Source: Corythucha ciliata (Eukaryota; Arthropoda; Insecta; Hemiptera; Tingidae). Taken from it: DNA of 64,000 bases. The notes below the pieces were generated by a model. It ran no database searches. It saw only the letters and a list, made by a program, of their open reading frames with translations, and was not told the origin of the DNA. Positions 38,237 to 48,654 of the stretch are shown here, one piece after another. The DNA is taken from the NCBI GenBank assembly GCA_038030265.1, contig CM075943.1, forward strand, positions 992,001-1,056,000. Direction: 5' to 3'. Within the stretch, counting starts at the first letter, position 1; every line of letters begins with the position of its first letter. The translations under genes and the position numbers were made by a program.

Positions 38237-38548
38237 TTATGGTGACATCATCACTGCTAGTTCTTCAAGCACCAATGACTCTAATTTTTCTATCTTCAGG
38301 CACTCTCCCCAATGCATAATTGAATGATTCGAAGGCAGAGCCCCAACGTGTCGTCCCTTCGTCTTCCAAATATTTTCTTGGCCTCTTCTGCGGTCTGTCA
38401 CTTTGTGGTGATAATACCGACTTTCTTTGTCCTTCGTGATTTTGTGTTGCGATGCCCTCTTTGAGTACAGCCCAGGATTTGTTTTTACCAGGACAATAAG
38501 ATCCCTCACTTCATCAGTAGACCACTTTTTCATTTTGAAATAATACAC
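38237..38548 (-). CDS. MADF/Myb-like accessory ORF of the Harbinger element
   Basis: 103 codons starting MYYFKMKKWSTDEVRDLIVL. A W-S-x-D-E start followed by a helix LIVLVKTNPGLYSK resembles the first half of a MADF/Myb-SANT domain. Such DNA-binding proteins accompany the transposase in PIF/Harbinger elements and bind the terminal repeats. The second half departs from the family (Arg/His-rich, no conserved third tryptophan helix), so it may be truncated or frameshifted. Moderate confidence. Confidence 0.5.
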   Translation of the reverse strand: MYYFKMKKWSTDEVRDLIVLVKTNPGLYSKRASQHKITKDKESRYYHHKVTDRRRGQENIWKTKGRHVGALPSNHSIMHWGECLKIEKLESLVLEELAVMMSP

Positions 38549-39539
38549 TTTTTGATAAATGCACTTTTTAAAACAAAATCTAGAAGGAAATGGCGAGCTG
38601 AGTTATTTGATTTTGATAGCAGTTGCCGGGTAGAAAGAACCTCCAAACTCATGGAAGAAAAAAAATATTGGAGATGCCCAAAAATATCTTGAAGTGAGCC
38701 GGAAATATCTTCTAGTAGGCGGGGCCTATTTCACCACAGTTGAATTCTATTGGTTCAAACTTGACGACGGCTACTCAACATCAAATGCTATTGGCCGAAC
38801 GCAAGAAGTTGACGCGAGAAGTTGACATTGGTTCAACTCTGCGTTGCGTCCTGCGTTCTGTGCAGCGTCCCACAACGCTAACTTAAACGTTCTATATAGA
38901 CGACAATGAGCATTTTTAGATAAAATAATTAACAACTCTAAACTGAAGAAGAAAACAGGGACCCATGGGCGAGTGGAGTTCTATGTGTTTAAAAATATGA
39001 TTAAACATTTGTTTTTGATAATTTCGGGATTTTGAAAATTTTAACAATCAATGTAGCAGTGGAAAGAACCTCAAACCTAGACCCTGCCTTCTAAACTTAA
39101 ATGCGATTGGCTGAACGCAACCGCGGACGCGAGAGTTGGCTGAAATTCGCGTTGCTTCCTGCGTTCTGCGTTGCGTCCTGCGGCGGCGTCCTTGCGTCTT
39201 ATGTAGACGGGGCTTAACAACTACAAAATAATTCCACATGTTTGAAGTTGCTATAGCTTTGGCATGCGATAGTATTATGTCAGAGATCAACATTATCAGG
39301 ACATCGAAAGAATTGACAAAGATAGAAGGATCAAACATACAGGGGTCGCAAAACGTGTTGGAAACGACTCTAAGAGGTAAGAGCGCCGGATATCGAAAAT
39401 ATTGAGGCCTCCTCGAAATGCCCTTCCAAAGAGCTAGCCGGTAGCTCTTTGGCGGAGCATTTCAAGAGGCCTTAATGTTGTAGATAAAATGCCCATAGAC
39501 ACAGAAATTGACACACTGTGTCAAATTCCATAATGTTCT

Positions 39540-39767
39540 CTATAAATGTATGTGTATGAAGCTCAGCATTTTTGAAGATTTAAAGAATATTCGAAGCTCA
39601 TCTAGAATGTTTACCGAACATTCGGTGAATGATCCATTATTATAAATAGATATTACTAGAATATTCTACAGATAATATGTGGAATAACCACCTGTCTTCT
39701 AAAATTATTCCAGTGATATTCGAGGAATAACGTAAAATAATCGAATCAGATAATACTAGAATATATA
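39540..39767. mobile_element. MITE family M, left part, interrupted by the gypsy element
   Basis: It contains AATATTCGAAGCTCATCTAG, ACCGAACATTCGGTGAATGA and ATTCGAGGAATAACG. The part next to the LTR (39680-39767) plus 45994-46070 together equal the reverse complement of the continuous copy at about 48470-48650. Confidence 0.7.
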
Positions 39768-40155
39768 TGTCGTGGAGGAGTCATCGCCGGCAGCGGCATA
39801 TTCGTGGTCGGCCATAGGGACGAGGAACACTACCCCCTCTTCACACAAATCAAACAACACGTGGTCCTATTTGATATTCCGCTCACTTCGGGCTAACTGA
39901 TACTGAGCATCGCGTACTCTTCCTTTGAACTTCGAGCTTGTTCCCTCTCTCTCACTTGTAGAGCGTCTGACCACCCCTCCAAGGGCATCTTGCTCTCTCT
40001 AGTCTAGGCAGTGGCGCTACCTCAGTTTCCAACAATCAACCACATGTGAAGAGGGGGTTGCGCCCAAAGACGACACAATGCTGTGTTTGCCCCAAATGGC
40101 ATTACCGCCGAACTGTCATTCCACAATTGAATATTACTTCATCTTACCCACGACA
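39768..40155 (-). repeat. 3' LTR of the gypsy element
   Basis: 388 bp, ending in the short inverted repeat TGTCGTGG...CCACGACA, so it begins TG and ends CA. Compared by eye with the other LTR, the only change seen is GGCCATAG versus GGCAATAG near 39813. Confidence 0.95.
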
Positions 40156-40342
40156 CGGCCATTCTGACAACGGTTCCGTCCCTGGAACCTGGAATGGGTG
40201 ACCATAGATCGATAGATCGCAGAGTAACAAATTCGAGCCGTCTAGTTGCTAGCGCCAGAGCCATCAGTAGGCTCATATACTTGACCCCGTTATGGGCGAG
40301 GCGCAGTTCATGCGCACGGCATGCAGCCATGAAAATGATTTG

Positions 40343-40930
40343 TAGCAACTACCAAATCAAATAAACGCAGTTCGACTTCCTCGAAGTACAGACCACAAAC
40401 TCAGAAGGGGACGCACCATGTCTTTTACCAACCTGACGTGCAGAGTGACTACCAAATCGACGCAAGTCTACTTCCACAAAGTACAAACCTCAAACTCACA
40501 CGGGAATGGAAAAGGGACATGGGAAGGGTGGTTGGTGTCCGTGGCCAGGAAACACACCGTGTCTTCGTCAGCATGATTTGCAGCAACTGCCAAATCAACT
40601 CAGGTCGACTTCTGCAAAGTAAGACCTCAAACTCACAAGAGGATGGTAAAGGGTAAGTTATGGGGGGGGGGGGTGATCCATGGCTACGAAACACACCGTG
40701 TCATTCGTCAGCCTGATTTGCAGCAACTGCCAAATCAACTCAGGTCTACTTCTGCAAAGTACAGACCGCAACTCACAAGAGGATGGGAAAGGGTAAGTTG
40801 AGGGGGGGGGGTTGGGATCCATGGCTACGAAACACACCGTGTCATTCGTCAGCCTGATTTGCAGCAACTGCCAAATCAACTCAAGTCTACTTCGGCAAAG
40901 TACAGACCACAAAACAACTCGGGGAGGTAG
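40343..40930. repeat. Tandem repeats between integrase and 3' LTR (~140 bp unit)
   Basis: The string CAACTGCCAAATCAACTC recurs near 40585, 40726 and 40866, with diverged copies near 40345 and 40446. Each unit holds GCAAAGTACAGACC-like text and three hold a G-run (about 40662-40673, 40802-40812). The array occupies the untranslated region of the element and gives false frames on both strands. Confidence 0.8.
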
Positions 40931-41268
40931 GCAGGTAGATACGTCGGGAGCGAAGGAATATCGTCGGGAACATAGGACATGCACAGAGGGATTCGTTCCG
41001 CCGGGGCAACAGGATAAATGATACTCGCTTGCAGAACAAGGAAGACACAGTAACATGGCACCATTGTAGTAGTTTACTGATAACAGCGATAAACATAAAG
41101 ACAGAAGTAAAAATTGAACACAACAGCAAATAAAACAGATCGAAGTAAAAGAATAGCTAAGTTAACCAGGTATATTGTTTTTTTTTTTTTTTTTTTTGTT
41201 ATTTTAATTAAATGAAGTACACTGGAATACGAAGGAGTGGTGATGCGGTAGTTGTGTCATCATACATA

Positions 41269-42095
41269 TCATACAGAATCATCTGTGGCCGGGAGCGGAG
41301 CTTTGCGGAGTCGGTCATGGGGATACTTATAGACTCGTTTACGATCCATACTGCTTATTTCATAACGGTCGTTGGGCAAAACTTTGCAAACAAAAAAAGG
41401 TCCACGGTATTTACAATCAAGTTTAACATGGTTACGATCTTCATTTCTTAACAATACAAGATCTCCTTTTTTAAACGGAACAACAGTTGCTTTACCCTGG
41501 TCAAACCGGGTTTTATCGAGTTTGCCCTGCCTTTCGATTGCTTCGGCCGCGCGACTTCTCTTCTCGCCCAGACTAAGGAATGGGGTTGTATCGAGGCCGT
41601 CAGTGATTGAAATCAAGTTCATGGGTCGCGAAACCCGCCCAAACATAAGTTCCATAGGAGATACTTTAGTTACTCGATGAGGTGACGTGTTAAGAGCCAG
41701 CTGAATTTCGCCCACACACGACTGCCAAGTCTTACCTTCATCGGTTTCAGCCACGGTGAGCATGTTTCTCAGAGTACTCATGACCCGTTCGACTTGTCCA
41801 TTAGCCCGTGAGCCACCGGTCGCAATGAAATGTAAATCGATTTGTTTACTGACACAAAAGTTTTGAAAGTCTTTGGAAGTATAACATCTCCCCTGATCAC
41901 AAATGATACGTGTAGGAGGTCCAAATAAATGAATTGCTTCGAGGAGCGCTTTCAAGGCGTTTGCTGAATCGATGTTTCGCGCGTGTTTTAACAAACAGTA
42001 CTTCGAAAAACTGTCAATAGTAACAAATAAGTATTCTTTACTGTCGCGCTTACCACTTAATTTACCGGTAACGTCTAAATGAATGGTATGCCATG
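41269..42095 (-). pseudogene. pol: gypsy integrase, separated from RT by a frameshift
   Basis: The frame holds the integrase catalytic core with the three acidic positions: HLDV (near 42075), ICDQGRCYTS and NGQVERV. A C-terminal segment with RGPFFVCKVLPNDRYEI follows. The HHCC zinc-binding part lies in the previous frame. The break falls at a short C-run just upstream of the core, where one missing base would explain the shift. It should insert the DNA copy into the genome; as assembled it is split from the polyprotein. Confidence 0.9.
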
Positions 42096-44108
42096 GTGCA
42101 GGGGCTTAGGAATAGGATGTAGCTGGATAGGACGCGGACCGGTATCCGCTTTGGCAGTTTTACAAATCAAGCAGTTTTCGACAAACTTCCGAACAAATTT
42201 CGACATATTTTCGAACCAATAATGTTGATAAAGAGTTTCCAATGTTTTGTCATATCCTAGGTGAAAAAGTGAGTTGTGGACATTATTAACCACGGACCAT
42301 TTCAAAGAATGGGGAACGATCGGGAGGCAACGGCTATGATTATTTCGCTGGACGTTACGGTATAATATGCCAGAACGAATCTCGTAAGTATTTCTGATGG
42401 CTTCATCAACTTCCTCCGATTGTAATTTACTGCGTATCTCACAAATGAAAGGATCTGACTGCTGAGCTGTGAGGAGCCAATCCGGTGAAACAGTGGTTAA
42501 ATTGATCCTTTTTTCAGTCGCCTCGTTAGAAGTGAAAGGGCGACTGTTACGTAGTTTGCCGTGGGGGCGAAACTTCGCGGGAATTGAAGGATTATGCGTA
42601 GCATCCACTAAAAGTTCTGGGGTAGTCGAACAGACAGAGAGTTCGGTCGAGGCAGAAGGACGGTGATGAATTAAACCCGAGCGCTCCAGGGATAGAGTAT
42701 GGTCAAAGGGATTATCAGTGGCATTGACAGTTGCCTCCGAAACATTGCGGCTCAAAAAGTCAACATGCTGCATCCTACAGCTTTTTCTGTATTCTATTTT
42801 GAAGTCATAGCTTTGTAAGAAAGCCCACCAACGTTGGATTCGGGGAATTAAGTCTTTTTTTGTTTGGGTAGCACTTAAAGACGAACAGTCGGTTACAACC
42901 GTAAACGGGTAACACTGCAGGTAGTTATTGAAGTGTTTAATAGCATAAACCACGGCCAAGGTTTCCAATTCATATGAATGATACCGCGACTCAGCTGGAA
43001 AAGTTTGCTTACTGAAATAAGCGACAACACGTGGTTTTTTGTCAATAATATTGATTAAGATGGCGCCGAATCCAATCGTACTGGCATCGGTGTGCAGTTC
43101 AATGGGAAATTCAGGATTAAATATGACAAGAACTGGGGAACGTGTAAGGGAAGAAATAAGCTCCTGCCGAATTTGTTCATGATAGTCGCTCCATGTGGAC
43201 AATCGACCGGTTTTATCGGGTTGACGAGTAAGCCGAAACAACGGGCTGGCCATGACAGAGAAATTTTTGATGAACTGTCGGAAATAGGAGGCCAAGCCAA
43301 GGAAAGATTGCAATTGACGGACTGTCGATGGAGGTGGTAATTTGATTAGGGCATCGATTTTAATGGAATTGGGACGAATTTCACCATTTTCAACTTCATA
43401 ACCGAGGTATTTGATTTTGGTTACTATAAAAGAGCATTTGGCCAAGTTTATGGAAAATCCTGCATCGAATAAAACGTGAAGAACACGATCAAGGCGCTCG
43501 AGTGCATCGTCCAGGGTGGATGCGATACAAAGTAGGTCGTCCATATAGCACACAACATATGTGTGCGCTAACTCACCCAAAGCATTCATCACAGCTCTTT
43601 GGTAAATACTTGGGCCATTTCGGATCCCAAAAGGCATGGACAAAAATTCCCACTGCCCATCCGGGGTGACAAAAGCTGTTTTAGGAATGGAGTCCGATTC
43701 TACTGGTATTTGGTGAAAACCGCTAGCCATATCGATAGAAGAGAAAAAATTCGCACCACTTAGCCGAGCAATTTGGTCTGATATCAAGGGTAGCGGAAAT
43801 CTATCAGGGATCGTGTTGGAATTCAGTAATCTGAAATCCACGGCCATTCGCAGGTCGCCTGTTTTTTTCGGGACGAGTAGGATTGGGCTTGCGAAAGGAG
43901 AGGAACTCGGACGAATTACGTTTGCTTTCTCTAATTCTTTGATTCGTTCTCGCACAACCTCACGCAGCTGCGGACTCAATTTATACGGGCGTCTATGAAC
44001 GATTTTATCGGGGTCAATGAGTTTTATGGCACACTCGCCCGTGATAACTCGCCTTGTAGGAATACCAGTAATAAAAATGTCTTTGTATTTTCTCAATAAG
44101 AGCTCCAA
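42075..44108 (-). CDS. pol: gypsy reverse transcriptase / RNase H / integrase zinc region
   Basis: 677 codons without interruption. In order: the RT fingers region (KKTGDLRMAVDFRLLN), the catalytic motif CYMDDLL, the thumb/connection (FLGLASYFRQFI), RNase H motifs (LHTDASTIGFGAIL, YELETLAVVYAI, VVTDCSSL), and the integrase N-terminal H...H...C..C region ending NCLICKTAKAD. It copies the element's RNA into DNA. The frame begins after a frame change from the protease ORF and ends by frameshift before the integrase core, so the product would lack integrase activity. Confidence 0.95.
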   Translation of the reverse strand: MELLLRKYKDIFITGIPTRRVITGECAIKLIDPDKIVHRRPYKLSPQLREVVRERIKELEKANVIRPSSSPFASPILLVPKKTGDLRMAVDFRLLNSNTIPDRFPLPLISDQIARLSGANFFSSIDMASGFHQIPVESDSIPKTAFVTPDGQWEFLSMPFGIRNGPSIYQRAVMNALGELAHTYVVCYMDDLLCIASTLDDALERLDRVLHVLFDAGFSINLAKCSFIVTKIKYLGYEVENGEIRPNSIKIDALIKLPPPSTVRQLQSFLGLASYFRQFIKNFSVMASPLFRLTRQPDKTGRLSTWSDYHEQIRQELISSLTRSPVLVIFNPEFPIELHTDASTIGFGAILINIIDKKPRVVAYFSKQTFPAESRYHSYELETLAVVYAIKHFNNYLQCYPFTVVTDCSSLSATQTKKDLIPRIQRWWAFLQSYDFKIEYRKSCRMQHVDFLSRNVSEATVNATDNPFDHTLSLERSGLIHHRPSASTELSVCSTTPELLVDATHNPSIPAKFRPHGKLRNSRPFTSNEATEKRINLTTVSPDWLLTAQQSDPFICEIRSKLQSEEVDEAIRNTYEIRSGILYRNVQRNNHSRCLPIVPHSLKWSVVNNVHNSLFHLGYDKTLETLYQHYWFENMSKFVRKFVENCLICKTAKADTGPRPIQLHPIPKPLHHGIPFI

Positions 44109-44740
44109 CTCACCGCGTCGTTCGATTGGAATTCCCGTTTTAATTTGTAGAAATGGGTCGCAATCGTTCCAGTTGGCACTGTCAGGGTAGATAATTCTTC
44201 TTGTGGGGATTCCGTTTGAGGGGAAAAATCGATTTCTTCATCAAAGAGTTTAGTTTGAAAACTGCCGAGCGAAGAATGAAGGTCAGGGGTCTCATTTGAC
44301 TTATCATTCACTGTCTGGAACGGAAGGTCTTCGGAAGGTGTCGCAGGTACAAGGTCCCCCCTGCACTTTCCCCGTAAAGGGTTGGAACTAAAGCATTTGT
44401 TTATTTGTTGAAACCTGTCTCCTTGGTTCAAGGTTGTGGCGTGCAATGCCGGCGGATCCACTCTGCTCAAGACACACTCGTTGCTATTAACCACCATGAA
44501 AATATCCGAATTTAAAATCTCGCAACCGATAATAATTTTATGAGAAAGGAAGGAGTCCTCAACAACATGAAACAAAACGTTTAAAATAATCCCGTTAATT
44601 TTTATCATCGACTTAATTTGTAGGTTACAAGTAACGACGGCAAACCCCAAGCCATGTAAATTGACGGAGTGGAACACTTTATCACCACTGAATTTTTGCA
44701 ATAAGCTGGTAACAAGAAGAGAGCCCTCGGACCCAGAATC
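44093..44740 (-). pseudogene. pol: gypsy protease frame
   Basis: The aspartic protease active site DSGS is at about 44740-44729, followed by SLLVTSLLQKFSG and the IIGCEIL motif typical of the second half of retroviral-type proteases. It overlaps the gag frame upstream and the RT frame downstream, each in a different register. The gag-to-protease change could be a programmed -1 shift; the protease-to-RT change is less usual. Confidence 0.85.
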
Positions 44741-45575
44741 AAAGGAAATGACTCACCATTATGTTCCAACGATCCAATAGGCTTTGTCGAACAAAGGCTA
44801 ACTGTTTTTTCGGTATAACGCGTTTTGCCCTTTGATGGGCACCTTGTGGATATGTGGCCCTTCATCCCGCAAGCGTAACAGGTGATGTCGGATGTGGTCG
44901 CGGGTCGTCGTCCCCTCGGCGGACTCACAGGTCGAAAGTCAAGGCTGGAGCTGAAGCTGGGGGTGGAGCTACCCGATCCGGAATGAGTGAAATGCGTCTG
45001 TGGCGTTCTTCTTTTACTGGGAGGCGTGCTTTCCACGACGTCTCCGAGTCGTTTTGCCGAGATAGCCTGCATTTCTTTTATCAATTGATCACGTGTTTTT
45101 ATGTCGGAGGTAAAAACAAGTTTTTTAGCTTTTGGGCTGACCGTGGCTACTTGCGCCAATGCGAGGGAAACCGCAATTTCTTCCAAGCTGGTGTCACGCA
45201 GATTAGCCATGAAACGGCTGACTTGTTGGGAAACGAATGTAGTAAATCTCTCGTTGCTTTTTGGTTTCTCTTCGAAAGCGCTAAGAAACAGGGCAGCGGG
45301 CGTCGACTGGGCACAAAACTGCGCCTTGAATGACGACTGGAACTCGTCCCATGTCAGATCCTCGTGGATACATCTCGAAAACCATTCTGCCGCTTCGCCC
45401 GTAAGAGCCTTAGTCAATGCGGAGATTAATCTTCGACCCTCCCGCACAGTCAAGAGCATTCGCATGCTTTAAGCCAAGAGGAGGGGTCGGCATTGTACTT
45501 CGCCGGATCAAACGCGGGCAAGGGACTCACCTCATTATCAGTAATGCGGCTCATTAGCAACCTGTTTTGTTCCAT
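44605..45575 (-). pseudogene. gag: gypsy gag, one internal frame change
   Basis: The first ATG is at 45575, in the frame that runs to about 45450 and contains FDPAKYNADPSSWL. The following frame (from about 45465) continues the capsid-like part, including ALTGEAAEWFSRC, then a Ser/Pro-rich linker and one CCHC zinc knuckle (CYACGMKGHISTRC). Gag packages the element RNA. The shift at 45450-45465 is again -1. Confidence 0.85.
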
Positions 45576-45605
45576 AAGTAGGCGTATGACAGAACCCACT
45601 TCTGA

Positions 45606-45993
45606 TGTCGTGGAGGAGTCATCGCCGGCAGCGGCATATTCGTGGTCGGCAATAGGGACGAGGAACACTACCCCCTCTTCACACAAATCAAACAACACGT
45701 GGTCCTATTTGATATTCCGCTCACTTCGGGCTAACTGATACTGAGCATCGCGTACTCTTCCTTTGAACTTCGAGCTTGTTCCCTCTCTCTCACTTGTAGA
45801 GCGTCTGACCACCCCTCCAAGGGCATCTTGCTCTCTCTAGTCTAGGCAGTGGCGCTACCTCAGTTTCCAACAATCAACCACATGTGAAGAGGGGGTTGCG
45901 CCCAAAGACGACACAATGCTGTGTTTGCCCCAAATGGCATTACCGCCGAACTGTCATTCCACAATTGAATATTACTTCATCTTACCCACGACA
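45606..45993 (-). repeat. 5' LTR of the gypsy element
   Basis: Same 388 bp as the downstream copy. The gag frame stays open back through the primer-binding site into the LTR to a stop at 45705-45707, but the first in-frame ATG (45575) is inside the internal region. Confidence 0.95.
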
Positions 45994-46071
45994 TATAAAA
46001 CCTCAGCACTTTCGAAGATTTGAAGAATATTCGAAGTTCATCTAGAATATCTACCGAACATTCGGTGAATG

Positions 46072-46454
46072 TTAATTTTAAAGCTTTTTTGTATCGAAAT
46101 TAAAGTTTTTTCTGACTTTTAGTTTTATAAACAACAGTGACATGGTGCTTTATGTGTCGTGAGAAAAAGAAACTGCCACGGAGCGGGAATCGAACCCGGG
46201 CACCGTATCTCCGGTACGGCTCTTTGACCACCATCAAGACACCGCGACGACCAGGGATGGGAAATCGGGAGCGAGCAAACAAAACATGGTGTTGTCGTGG
46301 GGGAAAGAGATAGCCCGGAGTTGAGTAGTTCTTGGTCGCCGCGGTGTCTTGGTGGTCTAGGAGCCGTACCGGAGATACGGTGCCCGGGTTCGATTCCCGC
46401 TCCGTGGCAGTTTCTTTTTCTCACGACACAAAAAGCACCATGTCACTGTTGTTT
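46072..46454. mobile_element. Palindromic tRNA-derived SINE-like insertion with 12-bp target duplication
   Basis: ATTCGGTGAATG occurs on both sides (46060-46071 and 46455-46466) and once in the empty paralogous site near 48470. The arms from about 46127 and to about 46454 are inverted copies (AACAACAGTGACATGGTGCT, GTGTCGTGAGAAAAAGAAAC). Each arm contains a tRNA-like head, one per strand. A variable-length duplication and a polymerase III-type head indicate retroposition; the double-headed form is odd. Confidence 0.7.
46336..46411 (+). other. tRNA-like head, right arm
   Basis: It carries a B-box GGTTCGATTCC, a T-arm with four paired bases, the stem CCGTACC/GGAGATACGG and the 3' acceptor-like CTCCGTGGCA. 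The 5' acceptor side (CCGCGGT) no longer pairs well and the D-arm is irregular. It is probably a pseudo-tRNA promoter, not a functional tRNA. The left arm has the same structure on the minus strand (about 46174-46252). Confidence 0.55.
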
Positions 46455-46520
46455 ATTCGGTGAATGATCCATTATTCTAAATAGATATTACTGGAATATT
46501 CTATGATTAGGAAATTGCTG

Positions 46521-48052
46521 TGTGGGATGCTATTATAGATCTATTTTAAACGCTTAGTTTCCCACGCACGTGTAATTATCGCTCCGGACAATGCATCTAT
46601 TTATGTTAGCGGAGAATTTTAAACGATTTGTTCCCAGCGAGGAATTTGCCATAATTTTATAGCTTCTGGCCTTCATTCTAAAATAACCTTGCGAACTTGT
46701 ACAAACATTAATTAAGAGATGCATTCTTGATCAAGATTAAATACATTGTTACCCGGAAAAATACTCCTGTCAACGAATGATTCTAGCTGGAATGCCAATA
46801 CGCATAGCCACAAAAACCAAATATGGCTTGTTGTCGGGGGTGTCTAGTGGTATAACATACTAAAAGTCCTTGAACCTAAGGGCGGCGCAATAAGGGAGAA
46901 AGGGCGAGAAATCGAGGATCAAAGGTAGACTTGTTTTCGCAAATCGTTTTCAACCAAAGTTTATTTCGTCAATCGTAATATTTTCGCACCAGGATAAATA
47001 ATAAGCCGTAAAGTGGATGCCCTTTTAGAAACACCCTGTGATTAATATATAGTCGTTCAATACGTGTGAAACTTGCTTAATCGACGGAAATCTTCATGAC
47101 TGAGATCTAAAGTCTGGCTTACGTTCCGGGGGGGGGGGGGAAAGAGTAGGTAGATATTCAAATTCAAATCATCCGCAGAAAAGAAATGGTGCCGGATGTA
47201 TCTGAGATACGAAAGGTCACACAAAAAAAGACTTAAAAAATGAGGAAGAAAAAACTGCCCTCGGGTACCCGCATAGCTTATCTTGCTCGTAGAAATAAGA
47301 CGACTTTCAATTAATGAAGCAGAAACTTGTAAGAACTGAAAATTCCATCCAATACATCCGATCAAATAGATCCGACCTCCTTCCTTCCAACAGTTACCAC
47401 TCTTATCCTAAAACGGACTATTCATAACCCTATAGTTAAGCACTATGGATTCAGGCCCCGCGTCGCTATAGCAGAGATGCAGCAGCGGCGGCTGTGGCGC
47501 GGAGCACGTCCCTGCGGGGTGCGAATGAACAAACCACGCACCGGCCGAAACGTCCGCGTAGTACGGGTGCGAAGTGCACAGTTGGACGAAAAAAGGCCAA
47601 TTGACCAATCACGTAGTTTTGGCTTGACGGGTTATTCGCGTCCTAAAAAGGGCTATACTGACAAATCGCGCCCCAAAATGGCAAAAACTGACGATTCGCG
47701 CCTTGAAAATGGCTAAAGGCTAAATGCATTATTGACTGATTGAAATAGCCAAATTGGTGACTGCTGACTGTCGCTCTAAATATGGCCAAACTGATTATTT
47801 GAGCCCTGTAAAAAAAAGAAATAATAATAATAATTATGTATTCATAAAAAAAGCAAAAAATGGCAAAACTCATGACTATTACACCCTAAAAATGGACAAA
47901 TTGCCATTTTTCCAAATGGTCATTAGTCCGTTATTCGTTGTTATTATCATAATATTAGTCCAATCAATGAATGGGTTATAGCTCCGGTGAGCGGTATCGG
48001 AACATATTCCTACAGGAACTTGTTAAGGGTGGTTAGAAAGTGAACATACTAA
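46521..48052. other. Gene-free stretch with diverged 30-bp repeats
   Basis: No gene. About 47590-47920 holds 29-31-bp units such as AAAATGGCAAAAACTGACGA followed by TTCGCGCC, a diverged branch of the window-wide degenerate repeat family. A G-run lies at about 47129-47140. Confidence 0.5.
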
Positions 48053-48201
48053 GGCCCGATTTCACCAACTTCTTAAAACCAAGATCAACAACTAATCACG
48101 ATTGCAATGTAAACTCTTACATCAGAATTCATATGGGTCGTTATTGGCAACTAATCACGATCAACTTTAAACTAGATCGATTTTGCTGGTGAAAATGGGC
48201 C
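48053..48201. mobile_element. Harbinger-like MITE, 149 bp
   Basis: The ends are GGCCCGATTTCACCA and, reverse complemented, GGCCCATTTTCACCA. TAA flanks both sides (48050-48052 and 48202-48204). This is the classic GGGCCTGTTTCACCA-like terminus of PIF/Harbinger MITEs. Confidence 0.8.
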
Positions 48202-48407
48202 TAAAAGTCCTCTCGTCTAGGGGGTTGGCAAGTGGCAACAGGTGGAGGGGGGTCCAAAAAGGTCCCCCTAGGGTTTTCGCCTCTACCTCGAAAACAGTCG
48301 GTCTTACCGAAATCGTCACTATTTACTTGAATAAAGAAGACACCATTCTCTACAACTTTGATCTCATACGTTTTATAGAAATTCCCAACCGTTCCAGAGA
48401 TATCCAC

Positions 48408-48650
48408 ACAGCAATTTCCTAATCGTAAAATATTCCAGTAAGATGTATTTAGAATAATGGATCATTCACCGAATAGATAATCTAAATGAACTTCGAATAT
48501 TCTTCAAATCTTCGAAAGTGCTGAGGTTTTATACATTCTAGTATTATCCGATTCGATTATTCTACGTTATTCCTCGAATATCATCGGAATAATTTTAGAA
48601 GACATGTGGTTATTCCACAAATTATCTGTAAATATTCTAGTAATAGTGAG
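48408..48650 (-). mobile_element. MITE family M, continuous copy (empty site for two insertions)
   Basis: It reads through both positions where the other copy is interrupted. At about 48530 GGTTTTATACATTCTAG is unbroken where the gypsy element sits. At about 48470 the ATTCACCGAAT string occurs once where the SINE-like element sits. Confidence 0.75.
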
Positions 48651-48654
48651 TTAT

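Larger units (their letters stand above)
37114..39214 (-). mobile_element. PIF/Harbinger-type DNA transposon, degenerate
   Basis: 2101 bp with terminal inverted repeats AGCCCCGTCTACATAAGACG at both ends (the right end after reverse complement). TAA is duplicated on each side (37111-37113 and 39215-39217), the 3-bp TWA duplication typical of PIF/Harbinger. The inner ends repeat the motif GACGCAACGCAGAACGCAGG several times. It carries a MADF/Myb-like ORF and a transposase scrap on the minus strand, the usual two-gene layout. No full transposase remains. Confidence 0.85.
36865..39390 (+). repeat. Dispersed repeat C, split by the Harbinger element
   Basis: 36865-37113 and 39215-39390 match the segment at 48875-49260 (GCGCCGGATAATGAAGACG, GATATAGCTAGCTCA, AATAATTCCACATGTTTGAA). 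Copy C at 49 kb is continuous where this one is split by 2.1 kb. The short GAGGTAAGAGCGCCGGAT string occurs on both sides here, so two overlapping copies may abut. Confidence 0.7.
39768..45993 (-). mobile_element. Young Ty3/gypsy LTR retrotransposon, 6.2 kb
   Basis: Two 388-bp direct terminal repeats enclose gag, protease, reverse transcriptase/RNase H and integrase reading on the minus strand. The host site TATA is duplicated on both sides (39764-39767 and 45994-45997), a 4-bp duplication usual for the insect gypsy group. A candidate primer-binding site TCAGAAGTGGG directly follows the upstream LTR (minus 45605-45595) and fits a leucine tRNA 3' region. I could not find a purine tract by the other LTR. 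The LTRs differ at one base by eye, so the insertion is recent. The coding frames nevertheless change four times, so as assembled it is not functional. Confidence 0.95.
45994..46520. mobile_element. MITE family M, right part, split by a tRNA-derived insertion
   Basis: 45994-46071 and 46455-46520 are the remaining parts of the MITE invaded by the gypsy element. They match the reverse complement of 48408-48540. The second interruption is the 383-bp insertion at 46072-46454. Confidence 0.65.

Noticed and set aside
43055..45472. Plus-strand frames of up to 159 codons inside the gypsy element
   Set aside because: They are antisense shadows of gag and pol.
45606..45705. gag starting inside the LTR
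   Set aside because: The frame is open there, but there is no in-frame ATG before 45575. The open stretch is likely chance or an untranslated leader.
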